Part shown: one piece after another, positions 14,195 to 22,079 of the stretch | Numbering within the stretch: position 1 is the stretch's first letter | Layout: each line of letters starts with the position of its first letter | Assembly (NCBI GenBank): GCA_039815365.1 | Contig: JBCBZK010000052.1 | Coordinates: forward strand, 1 to 22,079 | Direction: 5' to 3' | DNA from: CALBPI01 sp039815365 | GTDB taxonomy: Bacteria > Pseudomonadota > Gammaproteobacteria > Steroidobacterales > Woeseiaceae | Length of the DNA stretch: 22,079 bases | Notes under the pieces: model-generated | What the model was told of the DNA's origin: nothing | Seen by the model: the letters and a program-made list of their open reading frames with translations, nothing else | Database searches by the model: none | Program-made: the position numbers and the translations under genes

Positions 14195-15559
14195 CTACCG
14201 CTCTTTAAAAGAGTCCGGGTTCAGGTCGTGACGCGCCAATAGCTTGTAGAAATCAGTACGGTTACGTTTCGCCAAGCGTGCTGCCTGACTCACATTGCCA
14301 CCGGTGATTTGCAAAATCTGCGACAGGTAATTGCGAGTGAATTCGTCGCGTGCATCGGAGAACGATGGCAGCTTGTCGCCGTGCTCGCCAAGCGCATTTC
14401 GTACAAGCTCCACACTGATGACAGGTGAGTTCGACAATGCAACGTTTTGCCGCACAACATTAAACAGCTGGCGAATGTTGCCAGGCCACTCGGCCATCAC
14501 TAGTAGCTCCAACGCCTCGGGTGCGTAGACTTTTCTGTCCGATGCGTTTTGCTCGGTCAGCTGACGCAGGAAATGTGAGACTAACAGCGGGATGTCTTCG
14601 CGACGTGAGTCCAGCGGTGGCATCTCGATGTTCACGACGTTTAATCGGTAGTACAGATCCTCGCGGAACTGGCCTTTGCTCATCAGGTCGCGCAGATCCC
14701 TGTGCGTGGCCGACAGCGTGCGAACGTTCACGGTCACCGACTCCGTGCTACCCACAGGACGCACTTGATTTTCCTGTAACACGCGTAGCAGCTTCACTTG
14801 CAAGCGCATCGGCATATCGCCGATCTCGTCGAGGAGCAAGGTGCCATTGTTCGCCGCCTGGAATAGACCTTTGTGCGCCGTGTTCGCGCCAGTGAAGGCG
14901 CCCTTGGCATGACCGAACAGCTCTGACTCGAGCAAGTTCTCCGCCATCGCACTGCAGTTAATCGCAACGAACGGTTGTTCGGCGCGTGGACTCGCGCGGT
15001 GGATCGCGCGCGCCAGTAATTCTTTACCGGTGCCAGACTCGCCGGTGATCAGCACACGTGCATCAGTGTCAGCCACCATCCGCGCTTGCGTCAGGCGATC
15101 ACGCATTTGAGCGTTGCGCGTAATGATTTCAGCGGCCCATTCTTCCGTGCCGCCGGCAGACGTACCAGACACCTTAAGTGCTTTCTCGACGTGTGCGAGC
15201 AGCTCATCTTTTTCGATCGGCTTGGTTAAAAAACCGAAAGCGCCGCTCTTCGTGGCTTCAACGGCGTCTGGAATCGTGCCATGTGCGGTCATGATCAACA
15301 CGTTCAGACCGGGAGCGCGCTGCTGCAATTCCTGCAGCAAACCAATGCCGTCCATCTTGTCCATGCGTAAATCAGAGATGACAAGATCCGGCTGAAAACG
15401 CCCCAGCACAGCTAACGCTGCCATGGCGCTTTCTACCGCTTCGACAATGTAGTTCTCGGCGCGCAGCCGAATGCTCATCAGACGCAGTAAGCCTGGGTCG
15501 TCATCAACCAGCAGGATGCGGCCGCGCTGACGCGGGGAGAGCGTGCTTCTATTGGCCAT
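14195..15559 (-). CDS. glrR: GlrR (QseF) sigma-54 response regulator
   Basis: This 454-aa regulator has a receiver (RILLVDDDPGLLRLMSIRL, Asp63 in VISDLRMDKMDG, FLTKP), an AAA+ domain (GESGTGKE, GAFTGAN, LLLDEIGDM) and a C-terminal Fis-like helix-turn-helix (GNVSQAARLAKRNRTDFYKLL). The DLRMDKMDG and HGTIPDAVEATKSGAF wording is diagnostic for GlrR/QseF. In enterobacteria this protein is phosphorylated by GlrK and activates sigma-54 promoters such as glmY and rpoE in envelope control. The start at 15559 (MANRST) overlaps the glrG stop by 11 bases, indicating coupled translation; an in-frame ATG at 15604 would add 15 residues. The usual downstream glnB is absent: the convergent prsR gene ends here instead. 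A 6-bp dyad (14201-14213) sits in its last codons. Confidence 0.9.
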   Translation of the reverse strand: MANRSTLSPRQRGRILLVDDDPGLLRLMSIRLRAENYIVEAVESAMAALAVLGRFQPDLVISDLRMDKMDGIGLLQELQQRAPGLNVLIMTAHGTIPDAVEATKSGAFGFLTKPIEKDELLAHVEKALKVSGTSAGGTEEWAAEIITRNAQMRDRLTQARMVADTDARVLITGESGTGKELLARAIHRASPRAEQPFVAINCSAMAENLLESELFGHAKGAFTGANTAHKGLFQAANNGTLLLDEIGDMPMRLQVKLLRVLQENQVRPVGSTESVTVNVRTLSATHRDLRDLMSKGQFREDLYYRLNVVNIEMPPLDSRREDIPLLVSHFLRQLTEQNASDRKVYAPEALELLVMAEWPGNIRQLFNVVRQNVALSNSPVISVELVRNALGEHGDKLPSFSDARDEFTRNYLSQILQITGGNVSQAARLAKRNRTDFYKLLARHDLNPDSFKER

Positions 15560-16211
15560 TGCCCGTGGTCTCGTTAGTCTGTGATCGGTTGCCAGCTGAT
15601 TCATCGTTACGTTCCCGTATCGAGCGTTCGATCATTGTGATCGCCCGGAGTTTTTCTTCCGTTTCCGTCAGCGACGAGCGCAGACGCCGGTTGTCCTGCT
15701 GCAGCAGTGCGAGCTGGTTGCGCGCCGCTGCGAGCTCTCGCTCATTGTTTCGCGTCGCACTGCTGCTGGCCTGTCGTGCGGCGGACTCAACATTGATGCG
15801 CGAGCGCAGCAAACCCAAATGCACAGTAGCCAACAACCGCTCTTCCGGCTGCAGCCGCTCTGGCTCTAGCAACAGTGACGTCAACATGGCATCCGCCTGA
15901 GCAAGATCGGTTTGCGCGTGGCCTGGTGTGGCCATGGCCAATGCCAACCGCAACCGGTTGGTCGTTGTTGCCGCGCGACTGTGATCAAGGCTGAGTTCTC
16001 GCCACGTTCTGTCCTTGGCTGTTGCGTCAGTGCCAAGCAGCGTTTCAATGTCCGCAAGATAAACGCTTACCGGCGAGGTATCAACGCTAAGTTCTTGATT
16101 TGTCGCTATTTGGCGACGATCCATGACTTTACTGACAGCGCTGCAGCCTGCGATCAGGGTGCTGGCTGCTACCGCAATAGCCAGTCTGTGCAATCGATTT
16201 GGGTTACCCAT
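15549..16211 (-). CDS. glrG: GlrG (QseG)-like lipoprotein
   Basis: The 220-aa protein starts MGNPNRLHRLAIAVAASTLIAGC, a lipoprotein signal with Cys23. It continues as mostly helical sequence ending in a coiled coil (about residues 145-200, NNERELAAARNQLALLQQDNRRL and following). In enterobacteria QseG is an outer-membrane lipoprotein that interacts with the QseE/GlrK sensor. Assignment rests on position between glrK and glrR, the lipobox and the coiled coil, as sequence conservation of this family is low. The start at 16211 overlaps the glrK stop by 8 bases. A longer frame back to 16373 lies within glrK and would bury the signal, so it is rejected. Confidence 0.8.
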   Translation of the reverse strand: MGNPNRLHRLAIAVAASTLIAGCSAVSKVMDRRQIATNQELSVDTSPVSVYLADIETLLGTDATAKDRTWRELSLDHSRAATTTNRLRLALAMATPGHAQTDLAQADAMLTSLLLEPERLQPEERLLATVHLGLLRSRINVESAARQASSSATRNNERELAAARNQLALLQQDNRRLRSSLTETEEKLRAITMIERSIRERNDESAGNRSQTNETTGNGQ

Positions 16212-17712
16212 TCGCCACGCGCCTTGCTTCGTTGGCATTCGCCGTCTGGGGAATCGTGATGCGAAAGTGTGCACCAGAAAATACAACGGTATCACCGCGA
16301 CGCGTTCGCACCGCTTGCTGTTCATCGGAAATCTCCACAAGGCCATCATGAGCCTGAACACATTCGAGTACAACTGACAAACCGATGCCCGTGCCGGCCA
16401 CCAATCCTCCCTGTGGTTGTTCTCCTTGGTAAAAAGCGTCGAACACTTTCTTGCGTTCGGCCATTGGAATGCCTGGGCCCTGATCGGCCACTTCGATCGT
16501 AAAGTGACCGTCGCCGCGCAGCGTGCGAATCAGGATTGCGCCATCCTGAGGTGAAAACTTCAAGGCATTCGAGATCAGATTGTCGAGTACGGTGCGAATC
16601 ATCTCACGATCCGCAAAAGCCTGAATATCATCGAGGTTGGACAACAGTCGAATCTGTTGGCTACGAATGCTCAGTGCATGCACTTTTAACACCGACTCTA
16701 CGACGGCACGCAACGGAAAGTCGCTGCAGGTCAGCACTTCATTGCGGCTTTGCCACGCGCTGAAATTCAACAGGTTCTCGATGAGGCGTTGAAGGCGAAT
16801 ACCGTTACTGCGCAGGATGTCGGTGACTTCCTCTTGCGGTGCGTCGAGCGGACCTACCGAGCCGTCCAACAACAGCTCCGTGCCCTCGCGAATATTGGCT
16901 AGCGGTGTTTTGAGTTCGTGCGACATATGGCGCAGGAAACGGTTTTTTTCCTGTGCCAGTTCGAGCAAACGGCGTCGTAGCCATTCGAGCTGGCGGCCTA
17001 ATGCAACGAGATCCGCAGGGCCGCTAACGGTGATATTGCGTGAGAACTGACCTTCGCCGAGTTGGTTGATGGCGCGATCAAGGACGCGAATCGGCTTGGA
17101 TACCCGCCAGGTGACAAACGCCATGGTCACTACGCTAATCGCGGCGAGCACGAGTGCCTGCCACAGCAGCGCCGTACGCGTTTGTTCAGCATCCACCTGC
17201 AGCTCTTTGAGTTGTCGGTCAATGTTGCTGTTGAACAGCCGCTGTAGTTGCTCGGCATCCGTCAGCGCACTGGTGAAACGCCCAATCGCCGCGGCAGAGG
17301 CTTCCGAGTTTTCAGCGCGCCGCTGCGCGCCAATCAGCAGCTGGCCAATATTGTCGTCAATACGATTGAGCAGCGCAGGCTCCTCGGGGCCGCTGGCGTA
17401 GCTGCGCAACGCCGACGTGGCCTGTACGGCCGTTTCGCTATCGTTGCGCAGAAATTCCAGTAATTCGGGGTCTTCTGATACCTGATACTGACGCGCGACG
17501 CGTTCCATGTTGCTCAGCTGTTCTTGCAGCTCTCTGGAATTCTGTGTGGCTTCCACGCCTTCAACGATCAGTGACTCGCTGCGATTGGTGAATCTGTCGA
17601 GCTGCAGCAACGCCCAGACGAGCGCAACCATCAAAGGCAACATGATGCAGGCATAGCCAAGCAGCACTAATGCATTGATCGATCGCGGTCGCGGAAATCG
17701 GAACCCAGCCAT
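16204..17712 (-). CDS. glrK: GlrK (QseE)-like sensor histidine kinase
   Basis: The 502-aa kinase has a first transmembrane segment (about 13-37, ALVLLGYACIMLPLMVALVWAL). A periplasmic helical sensor of about 130 residues follows, then a second transmembrane segment (ALLWQALVLAAISVVTMAFVTW), HAMP, and HisKA with phospho-acceptor His265 in FLRHMSHELKTPLANIREG. The HATPase carries N (DNLISNALKFSP), G1 (DQGPGIP) and G2 (GTGIGLSVV) boxes. The HisKA wording HELKTPLANIREGTELLLDG is typical of GlrK/QseE. It phosphorylates GlrR, encoded two genes downstream in the same operon. It begins 13 bases after galE, so galE may be co-transcribed. The signal sensed in this organism is not known. Confidence 0.9.
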   Translation of the reverse strand: MAGFRFPRPRSINALVLLGYACIMLPLMVALVWALLQLDRFTNRSESLIVEGVEATQNSRELQEQLSNMERVARQYQVSEDPELLEFLRNDSETAVQATSALRSYASGPEEPALLNRIDDNIGQLLIGAQRRAENSEASAAAIGRFTSALTDAEQLQRLFNSNIDRQLKELQVDAEQTRTALLWQALVLAAISVVTMAFVTWRVSKPIRVLDRAINQLGEGQFSRNITVSGPADLVALGRQLEWLRRRLLELAQEKNRFLRHMSHELKTPLANIREGTELLLDGSVGPLDAPQEEVTDILRSNGIRLQRLIENLLNFSAWQSRNEVLTCSDFPLRAVVESVLKVHALSIRSQQIRLLSNLDDIQAFADREMIRTVLDNLISNALKFSPQDGAILIRTLRGDGHFTIEVADQGPGIPMAERKKVFDAFYQGEQPQGGLVAGTGIGLSVVLECVQAHDGLVEISDEQQAVRTRRGDTVVFSGAHFRITIPQTANANEARRVANG

Positions 17713-17725
17713 TGTTTATTCTTCG

Positions 17726-18736
17726 TCAGTCTTGCCAGTACGCGTTCGCGTCCTTGGCAGCGATCTTGCGCTCCCAGGCTAACGCGGAGCTCACGATAGC
17801 ATCCAGATCGTCGTGTTGCGGTTGCCACCCCAGAATCTTTCGTATGCGATCCGCTTTGGAGATCAGGCTGGGTGGATCTCCGGCGCGGCGACCTTCCTCA
17901 ATGATGTTCAACGGTTTGCCATTGGCTTTCTCAACGGCGGCAAGCAATTCGCGCACGCTGTAACCATGCCCGTAACCGCAGTTCAGCGTCACAGGCGCGC
18001 CACCAGCACGCAGGTAGTCCAGCGCTTTGAGGTGTGCGCTCGCCAAGTCCTCTACATGAATGTAATCGCGCACACCGGTACCGTCTTCGGTAGGGTAATC
18101 AGTGCCATAAATCTTGACGCTATCGCGTTTGCCAACTGCAGCCTCACAGGCCACTTTTGTCAGCAACGTCGCGTTAGGCGTTGACTGACCAATGCGACCC
18201 TCGGGGTCACAGCCGGCAACATTGAAGTATCGCAGTACGGTGTAACGTGGCCCTCCGGCGGCAGCGAGATCACGAAGCATCCATTCGGTCATGAGTTTTG
18301 ATGTGCCGTACGGGTTGATCGGCTGTGTTGGGTCGTCTTCGCTGGCAACGCCGGTCTGCGGCACGCCGTAAACGGCCGCTGTTGACGAAAACACGACGTG
18401 CTCAATGCCATGCCGATGCCCGGCCTCGAGCAGTGTGCGTGAGGCTGCCGTATTGTTTGCGTAATACTTAAGTGGGTTCTCAACAGACTCCGGTACGACG
18501 GTATGCGCTGCGAAGTGCATGATCGTGTCGATGTCATGCTCGTCGAACAGGCGATCGAGGAGTTCTTCATCGCCGGTATTGCCGATCACCGTTGTACCGC
18601 TCGTTACGGCTTTTTCGAAGCCCGTGTACAGGTTGTCAAGTACGACGACGGATTCGGCGCGCTCGCCGAGCTGTCTGACAACATGGCTGCCAATGTAGCC
18701 CGCGCCACCTGTGACGAGAATTTTCTTCTTACCCAT
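17726..18736 (-). CDS. galE: UDP-glucose 4-epimerase
   Basis: The 336-aa enzyme interconverts UDP-glucose and UDP-galactose using tightly bound NAD, feeding surface polysaccharide synthesis. It shows the extended-SDR Rossmann motif VTGGAGYIGSH (residues 8-18), VVLDNLYTG, HFAAHTVVPESVENPL, the catalytic FSSTAAVYG and YGTSK, YFNVAGCDPEGRIG and GTGVRDYIHVEDLA. Length is normal. The ATG at 18736 is chosen because AGGAA sits eight bases ahead on the minus strand; an in-frame TTG at 18742 is too close to it. It opens the galE-glrK-glrG-glrR unit and is divergent from the metallopeptidase gene, with 199 bases between their starts. Substrate range (UDP-GlcNAc also) cannot be decided. Confidence 0.95.
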   Translation of the reverse strand: MGKKKILVTGGAGYIGSHVVRQLGERAESVVVLDNLYTGFEKAVTSGTTVIGNTGDEELLDRLFDEHDIDTIMHFAAHTVVPESVENPLKYYANNTAASRTLLEAGHRHGIEHVVFSSTAAVYGVPQTGVASEDDPTQPINPYGTSKLMTEWMLRDLAAAGGPRYTVLRYFNVAGCDPEGRIGQSTPNATLLTKVACEAAVGKRDSVKIYGTDYPTEDGTGVRDYIHVEDLASAHLKALDYLRAGGAPVTLNCGYGHGYSVRELLAAVEKANGKPLNIIEEGRRAGDPPSLISKADRIRKILGWQPQHDDLDAIVSSALAWERKIAAKDANAYWQD

Positions 18737-18935
18737 AGCCAAGGTTCCTGTGATCTTATCCCGCCATGATAGCAGCGCGGATATTACAAGCCGTAGCCTT
18801 TGTCGCAGTTTTGAGTCAGGGACAGGTGTTTTTCCGTGATTTGTCCGCTGGAACGAACTTGCGCGACGCGCTAGGCTCTAATTCATATATTTTGAGATTA
18901 CGCCTATCCCGGGGTCTGGTCGGGGGGAGAGCTAC

Positions 18936-21221
18936 ATGCCACATTCGGATATCACTCAGGTGCGCCGCAACACGCGCCACGGATTCACGTTGCTGACGGC
19001 AGCGCTGCTGCTCGTCGCCTGTGGCGGCGGCGGGGGTGGTGACAGCACGCCGACACCGCCGACAAATACCGCGCCTAACGTCACGGCGTCGGCCGCACAG
19101 ACCGTACCGCGGAATACCGCGGTCACATTGAGCGCCGCTGCGTCCGATTCGGGTGGCACAGCTGGCCTGAGCTTTGAGTGGGTGCAGACTGCAGGTACGG
19201 CTGTCTCGCTGAGTGATGCGATGACCTCCGACGCCACGTTCACATCGCCAGACGTTGCTGCGGATGAAGTGTTGATGTTCGAGGTGACGGTGACCGATGC
19301 TGGCGGTTTGAGCGATACCGATACGACAGACGTCACCGTGCTGCGCAATGTAGCGCCAGTCGCTGCGGCGGGTGATGATCAAAACGTGGAACAGACTGAC
19401 ACCGTCACGTTGTCTGGTGGCGCAACGGACGATGACCCAATAGGCGAGCTGACGTTCGCGTGGACGCAGACCGCCGGGCCCGTTGTGACCATTGATCGCC
19501 CGGATGCCGCAGTGGCGTCGTTCGTAGCCCCTGGCGTGACCGGGATCGCGTCATTGACATTCCGACTCACCGTCACCGATGCGTTCGGCGAAGTCTCGGT
19601 CGACGAGATCGTGGTACAGGTGTTCGAAGATCTCAATGCCTCATCCGTCAGCGGTAAAGTTGAATACCAGTTTGTACCGTTCTCGAATGGCGCTTTGAGT
19701 TACGGCCAGCAAGAGATGCGGCCAGTGCGCGGTGCCACGGTGCAGGTGATTGATGCGGGCGATGGCAGCACAGTGCTCGGTCAGACCGTCACGAATGATA
19801 CGGGCGACTACGTGATTGCAACGACGGTCGCCAGCAATGTCTTCCTGCGCGTGCGAGCAGAGCTCAAACGTACCGGTACGCCAGGCTGGGACGTTGAAGT
19901 TCGCGACAACACGGGGCAGGCAGCGACACTTGCGCTAGCGAATCGTCCGTTGTACGTGCTTGATGGCACGCCGTTCAATACTGTGGTTGGCCCGCAGACG
20001 GTTGATCTGCAGGCGATGTCGGGTTGGGGTGGCGCATCCTACACCGGCACGCGCGCCGCAGCGCCGTTCTCTGTACTCGACACGATTTACAGCGCGATTC
20101 AGCTTGTCATCGGTGCTGATCCAAATGCTGTGTTTGCACCACTTGATGCGTTCTGGAGTGTGAACAATTCGCCCACAGTGAATGCCGGTGGCATTGACGA
20201 TGGTGAACTGGGCACGTCGTTCTATCGCGGCGATCTCGATTCGCTCTTCCTGTTAGGCGAAGAGGACACTGATACAGAAGAGTTCGATATCTTTGTTGTC
20301 GCGCATGAGTGGGGTCACTATTTCGAAGACAACTTCTCTCGTTCCGACAGCGTTGGCGGCTCGCATAGCTTGTCTCAGCGTCTGGACCCGCGTTTGGCCT
20401 TCGGTGAAGGTTTCGGCAATGCGGTCTCCGCCATGATTAATGAGGGTGATACGTATTTCGATACGCAGGGCGCGCAACAGGGTAGTGGTTTCTCGTTTAG
20501 CCTTGAGAACAACGCGGCATCCGCAACGAACCGCGGTTGGTTCAGCGAGCGCAGCGTGCAAGTCGTGCTGTACGACATTTTTGATTCTGATGCCGATCTG
20601 TTTGATGACGTCTCGCTGGGCTTTGGCCCGATTTTCGATGTGCTGACGAATGAGCAAGCCGATGGCGTGCCGTTCACAACGATCTACCCGTTCATCGAAG
20701 CGTTGCGTGCGCGTAACCCGGGCGCCGTTACCCAGATTGATGCGTTGCTTGCAGCGCAGCGTATCGTTGGCGACAACGACGGCTATGGCACCAATGAGAC
20801 GGAATCGGCCGGTCGACCCAACGTCACCTTGCCGATCTACACGGTGATCACGCCAGACGGTACGCCGCAAGAGGTTTGCAGCAGCAATGTTTTCGATCCC
20901 GATGAAGACGGCAACAAGCTTGGTATTCGACGCTTTGTGCGCTTCACGATCGCAGCGGCAGGTACGTATAACGTCGCTATCGTGACCAACAATCCACCGG
21001 CGACGGGCCAAAGTGATCCGGATGCGTTTGTATTCGACGGGCCTAATCTTGTTGGGGGTGGTAACAGCGGTGTCGCCGATCGCGAAGACTTCACGTTAAC
21101 GAACTTCCAGCCTGGTGAATATGCCATGGAAGTCTACGAATTCTCTTATTTGCGTGGCTCGACGCCTGCGATTACGCAGCCTGATAGCCTCACCTGTTTC
21201 GACATCACGATCAGCAATTGA
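18936..21221 (+). CDS. Lipoprotein zinc metallopeptidase with PKD/REJ-like repeats
   Basis: The 761-aa protein has a lipoprotein signal (LLTAALLLVACG, Cys29) and a Gly-rich tether. Two beta-sandwich repeats follow (about 45-135 and 137-230; L.FEW.QTAG...TFTSPDVA...F.VTVTDAGG), like PKD/REJ-type modules. A carboxypeptidase-regulatory-like segment (about 240-330) leads to the peptidase: HEWGHYFEDN at 457-466 has the HExxH zinc motif, with a probable third ligand Glu491 in AFGEGFGNAVSAM. A C-terminal beta-sandwich (about 640-761) resembles a pre-peptidase C-terminal domain. A strong ribosome site (GGGGGGAG) lies 8 bases ahead of the ATG. It probably acts on the cell surface or periplasm; its substrate is unknown. 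The small lipoprotein gene follows after 25 bases. Confidence 0.8.
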   Translation: MPHSDITQVRRNTRHGFTLLTAALLLVACGGGGGGDSTPTPPTNTAPNVTASAAQTVPRNTAVTLSAAASDSGGTAGLSFEWVQTAGTAVSLSDAMTSDATFTSPDVAADEVLMFEVTVTDAGGLSDTDTTDVTVLRNVAPVAAAGDDQNVEQTDTVTLSGGATDDDPIGELTFAWTQTAGPVVTIDRPDAAVASFVAPGVTGIASLTFRLTVTDAFGEVSVDEIVVQVFEDLNASSVSGKVEYQFVPFSNGALSYGQQEMRPVRGATVQVIDAGDGSTVLGQTVTNDTGDYVIATTVASNVFLRVRAELKRTGTPGWDVEVRDNTGQAATLALANRPLYVLDGTPFNTVVGPQTVDLQAMSGWGGASYTGTRAAAPFSVLDTIYSAIQLVIGADPNAVFAPLDAFWSVNNSPTVNAGGIDDGELGTSFYRGDLDSLFLLGEEDTDTEEFDIFVVAHEWGHYFEDNFSRSDSVGGSHSLSQRLDPRLAFGEGFGNAVSAMINEGDTYFDTQGAQQGSGFSFSLENNAASATNRGWFSERSVQVVLYDIFDSDADLFDDVSLGFGPIFDVLTNEQADGVPFTTIYPFIEALRARNPGAVTQIDALLAAQRIVGDNDGYGTNETESAGRPNVTLPIYTVITPDGTPQEVCSSNVFDPDEDGNKLGIRRFVRFTIAAAGTYNVAIVTNNPPATGQSDPDAFVFDGPNLVGGGNSGVADREDFTLTNFQPGEYAMEVYEFSYLRGSTPAITQPDSLTCFDITISN

Positions 21222-21246
21222 TTTGCCTGGATCAAGGACTAACATC

Positions 21247-21828
21247 ATGAACAGAATGATTCCTGGTTTTATAGTAGCGGTGGCACTGGCCGGATGTGGC
21301 CAGCAGCCTGGTTCGTCCAACGTTGTCGTCGCTGCGACGCCTGCACCGACAAAGGCTGAGATTGATGCAACGCATATGCACGGCGACAGCATCGGCAAGC
21401 CGACACTGCCGATCACGTTTGCGTATGACTACACAACGCCGACCGTTGGCGAGCCCATGACTGTATCCGTCAGCGTGGATAGCGCCGATATTTCGGCGAT
21501 GTCGATGCGCGTATCAACGCGCGGCGATATCGCTGTGTCGAAATCTACGCCGGATGCTATTCCAATGAAGGCGAACGGCATTGACGCGGCGAGCGAGACG
21601 CTCGACATCGTGGTTACGCCGTCCGCAGAAGGGCGCAGTTACCTCAACGTCATTGTGTCGGGCACCTACGAGGGTCAACCGGTGACGAAAGCGGTCTCGA
21701 TACCGATTCAGATCGGGCAGGGCGGGCCTACGCTGAAGTCGAACGGCACGATTATCGAGACCGATGTTGAGGTCCTTTCGTCAATGCCAGCGTCACAAAC
21801 CGTAAAATCCGGTACCGACCCAGAATAG
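21247..21828 (+). CDS. Small lipoprotein of unknown function, companion of the metallopeptidase
   Basis: The 193-aa protein starts MNRMIPGFIVAVALAGC, a lipoprotein signal with Cys17. Start 21247 is favoured over an ORF start at 21115 because of the signal sequence and the AAGGACT ribosome site. After a linker with ATHMHGDSIG, the rest is beta-rich: ITFAYDYTTPTVGEPMTVSVSVDSA...LDIVVTPSAEGRSYLNVIVSGTYEGQPV, ending in KSGTDPE. This looks like an Ig-like sandwich, and I do not recognise a family. Its position 25 bases after the metallopeptidase gene suggests co-expression and possibly an accessory, inhibitor or partner role, which is inference. Confidence 0.7.
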   Translation: MNRMIPGFIVAVALAGCGQQPGSSNVVVAATPAPTKAEIDATHMHGDSIGKPTLPITFAYDYTTPTVGEPMTVSVSVDSADISAMSMRVSTRGDIAVSKSTPDAIPMKANGIDAASETLDIVVTPSAEGRSYLNVIVSGTYEGQPVTKAVSIPIQIGQGGPTLKSNGTIIETDVEVLSSMPASQTVKSGTDPE

Positions 21829-22079
21829 CCAAGTCGGGAATTTTTTCCCACCCAATATCCAAAACGGGATTTACTTCACAGTAAATTAATTACTTAGCGT
21901 CTATTGTTCACGCTCGCTGCCATGGGTTTGGCGGCGGATCACCTCTGGGTAGCGCGTGAGCAAAGACGTTTTCTTTGCCAATAAGCTGTCTTCCGGTGGT
22001 GTTTCGATCGTGCCATGGAAACGGCAGCCGCTCTGACATAAAGCAGCAATTGGCAGGCCATGCACCCGATTTTAAAAGC
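21829..22079. other. 3' intergenic region to window end
   Basis: Two small hairpins follow the last gene: GGGAA-TTTT-TTCCC (21836-21849) and TTTACT-TCAC-AGTAAA (21870-21885). Neither is followed by a clear T-tract. From about 21901 to the end all three minus-strand frames are largely open. The most protein-like frame (GTG 22065 to TAG 21901; HGLPIAALCQSGCRFHG and following) has no ribosome site and is too short to call. Confidence 0.35.

Noticed and set aside
20253..21011. 252-aa minus-strand frame inside the metallopeptidase gene
   Set aside because: Antisense to the HEWGH region; Arg/Val-rich mirror composition expected from the complementary strand of a GC-rich gene.
21901..22065. Possible 54-aa minus-strand gene at the window end
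   Set aside because: GTG start without a ribosome site, other frames are equally open, and the family is not recognisable.
1..22079. CRISPR arrays, tRNA/rRNA genes, insertion sequences or phage genes
   Set aside because: No regularly spaced repeats, cloverleaf-like sequences, transposases or integrases were found on either strand.

Overview
The window looks like chromosomal DNA of a Gram-negative, moderately GC-rich gammaproteobacterium. Signs of this are outer-membrane beta-barrels, many lipoproteins, a Tat substrate, a complete galE-glrK-glrG-glrR arrangement, bfr/bfd with Fur boxes, and a CRP-like palindrome. No rRNA, tRNA, CRISPR array, insertion sequence or phage gene was seen. A genus cannot be named from the sequence alone; the cell-surface repertoire would fit an aquatic or marine lineage.

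Layout. (1) 2-2053: C-terminal part of a large outer-membrane beta-barrel protein. (2) 2285-5259: a tight same-strand cassette of a TlpA-like thioredoxin, a small DUF4266 lipoprotein with a CGC tail, a DUF3570 outer-membrane-type protein, and an ApbE-like FAD:protein FMN transferase; a perfect TGTGA-N6-TCACA site lies upstream. (3) 5584-10116: a two-gene unit of a 1061-aa lipoprotein (four HYR-like modules, two CxxCH haem motifs, DUF1592/1588/1585-like body) and a Tat-exported DUF1501 protein. (4) 10351-11524: an SDR oxidoreductase and a DUF3127 protein ending in an SSB-like DDDIPF tail. (5) 11573-12515, minus strand: bfr and bfd, each with a Fur box; the bfd promoter suggests an almost leaderless mRNA. 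(6) 12817-14187: a PrsR-type (PEP-CTERM system) sigma-54 response regulator with no PrsK partner in the window. (7) 14195-18736, minus strand: galE-glrK-glrG-glrR. (8) 18936-21828: a secreted lipoprotein metallopeptidase (HEWGH) and a small lipoprotein.

The most interesting candidate system is the thioredoxin-DUF4266-DUF3570-ApbE cassette. The DUF3570 protein carries an SGAT motif resembling the threonine flavinylation site used by ApbE enzymes. The ApbE homologue has no signal peptide, and a residue usually occupied by a metal-binding Asp appears to be Gly. A second candidate is the HYR/di-CxxCH/DUF1501 pair, which resembles planctomycete-type cytochrome/DUF1501 pairs fused here to adhesive modules. 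Functions proposed for both are inferences.
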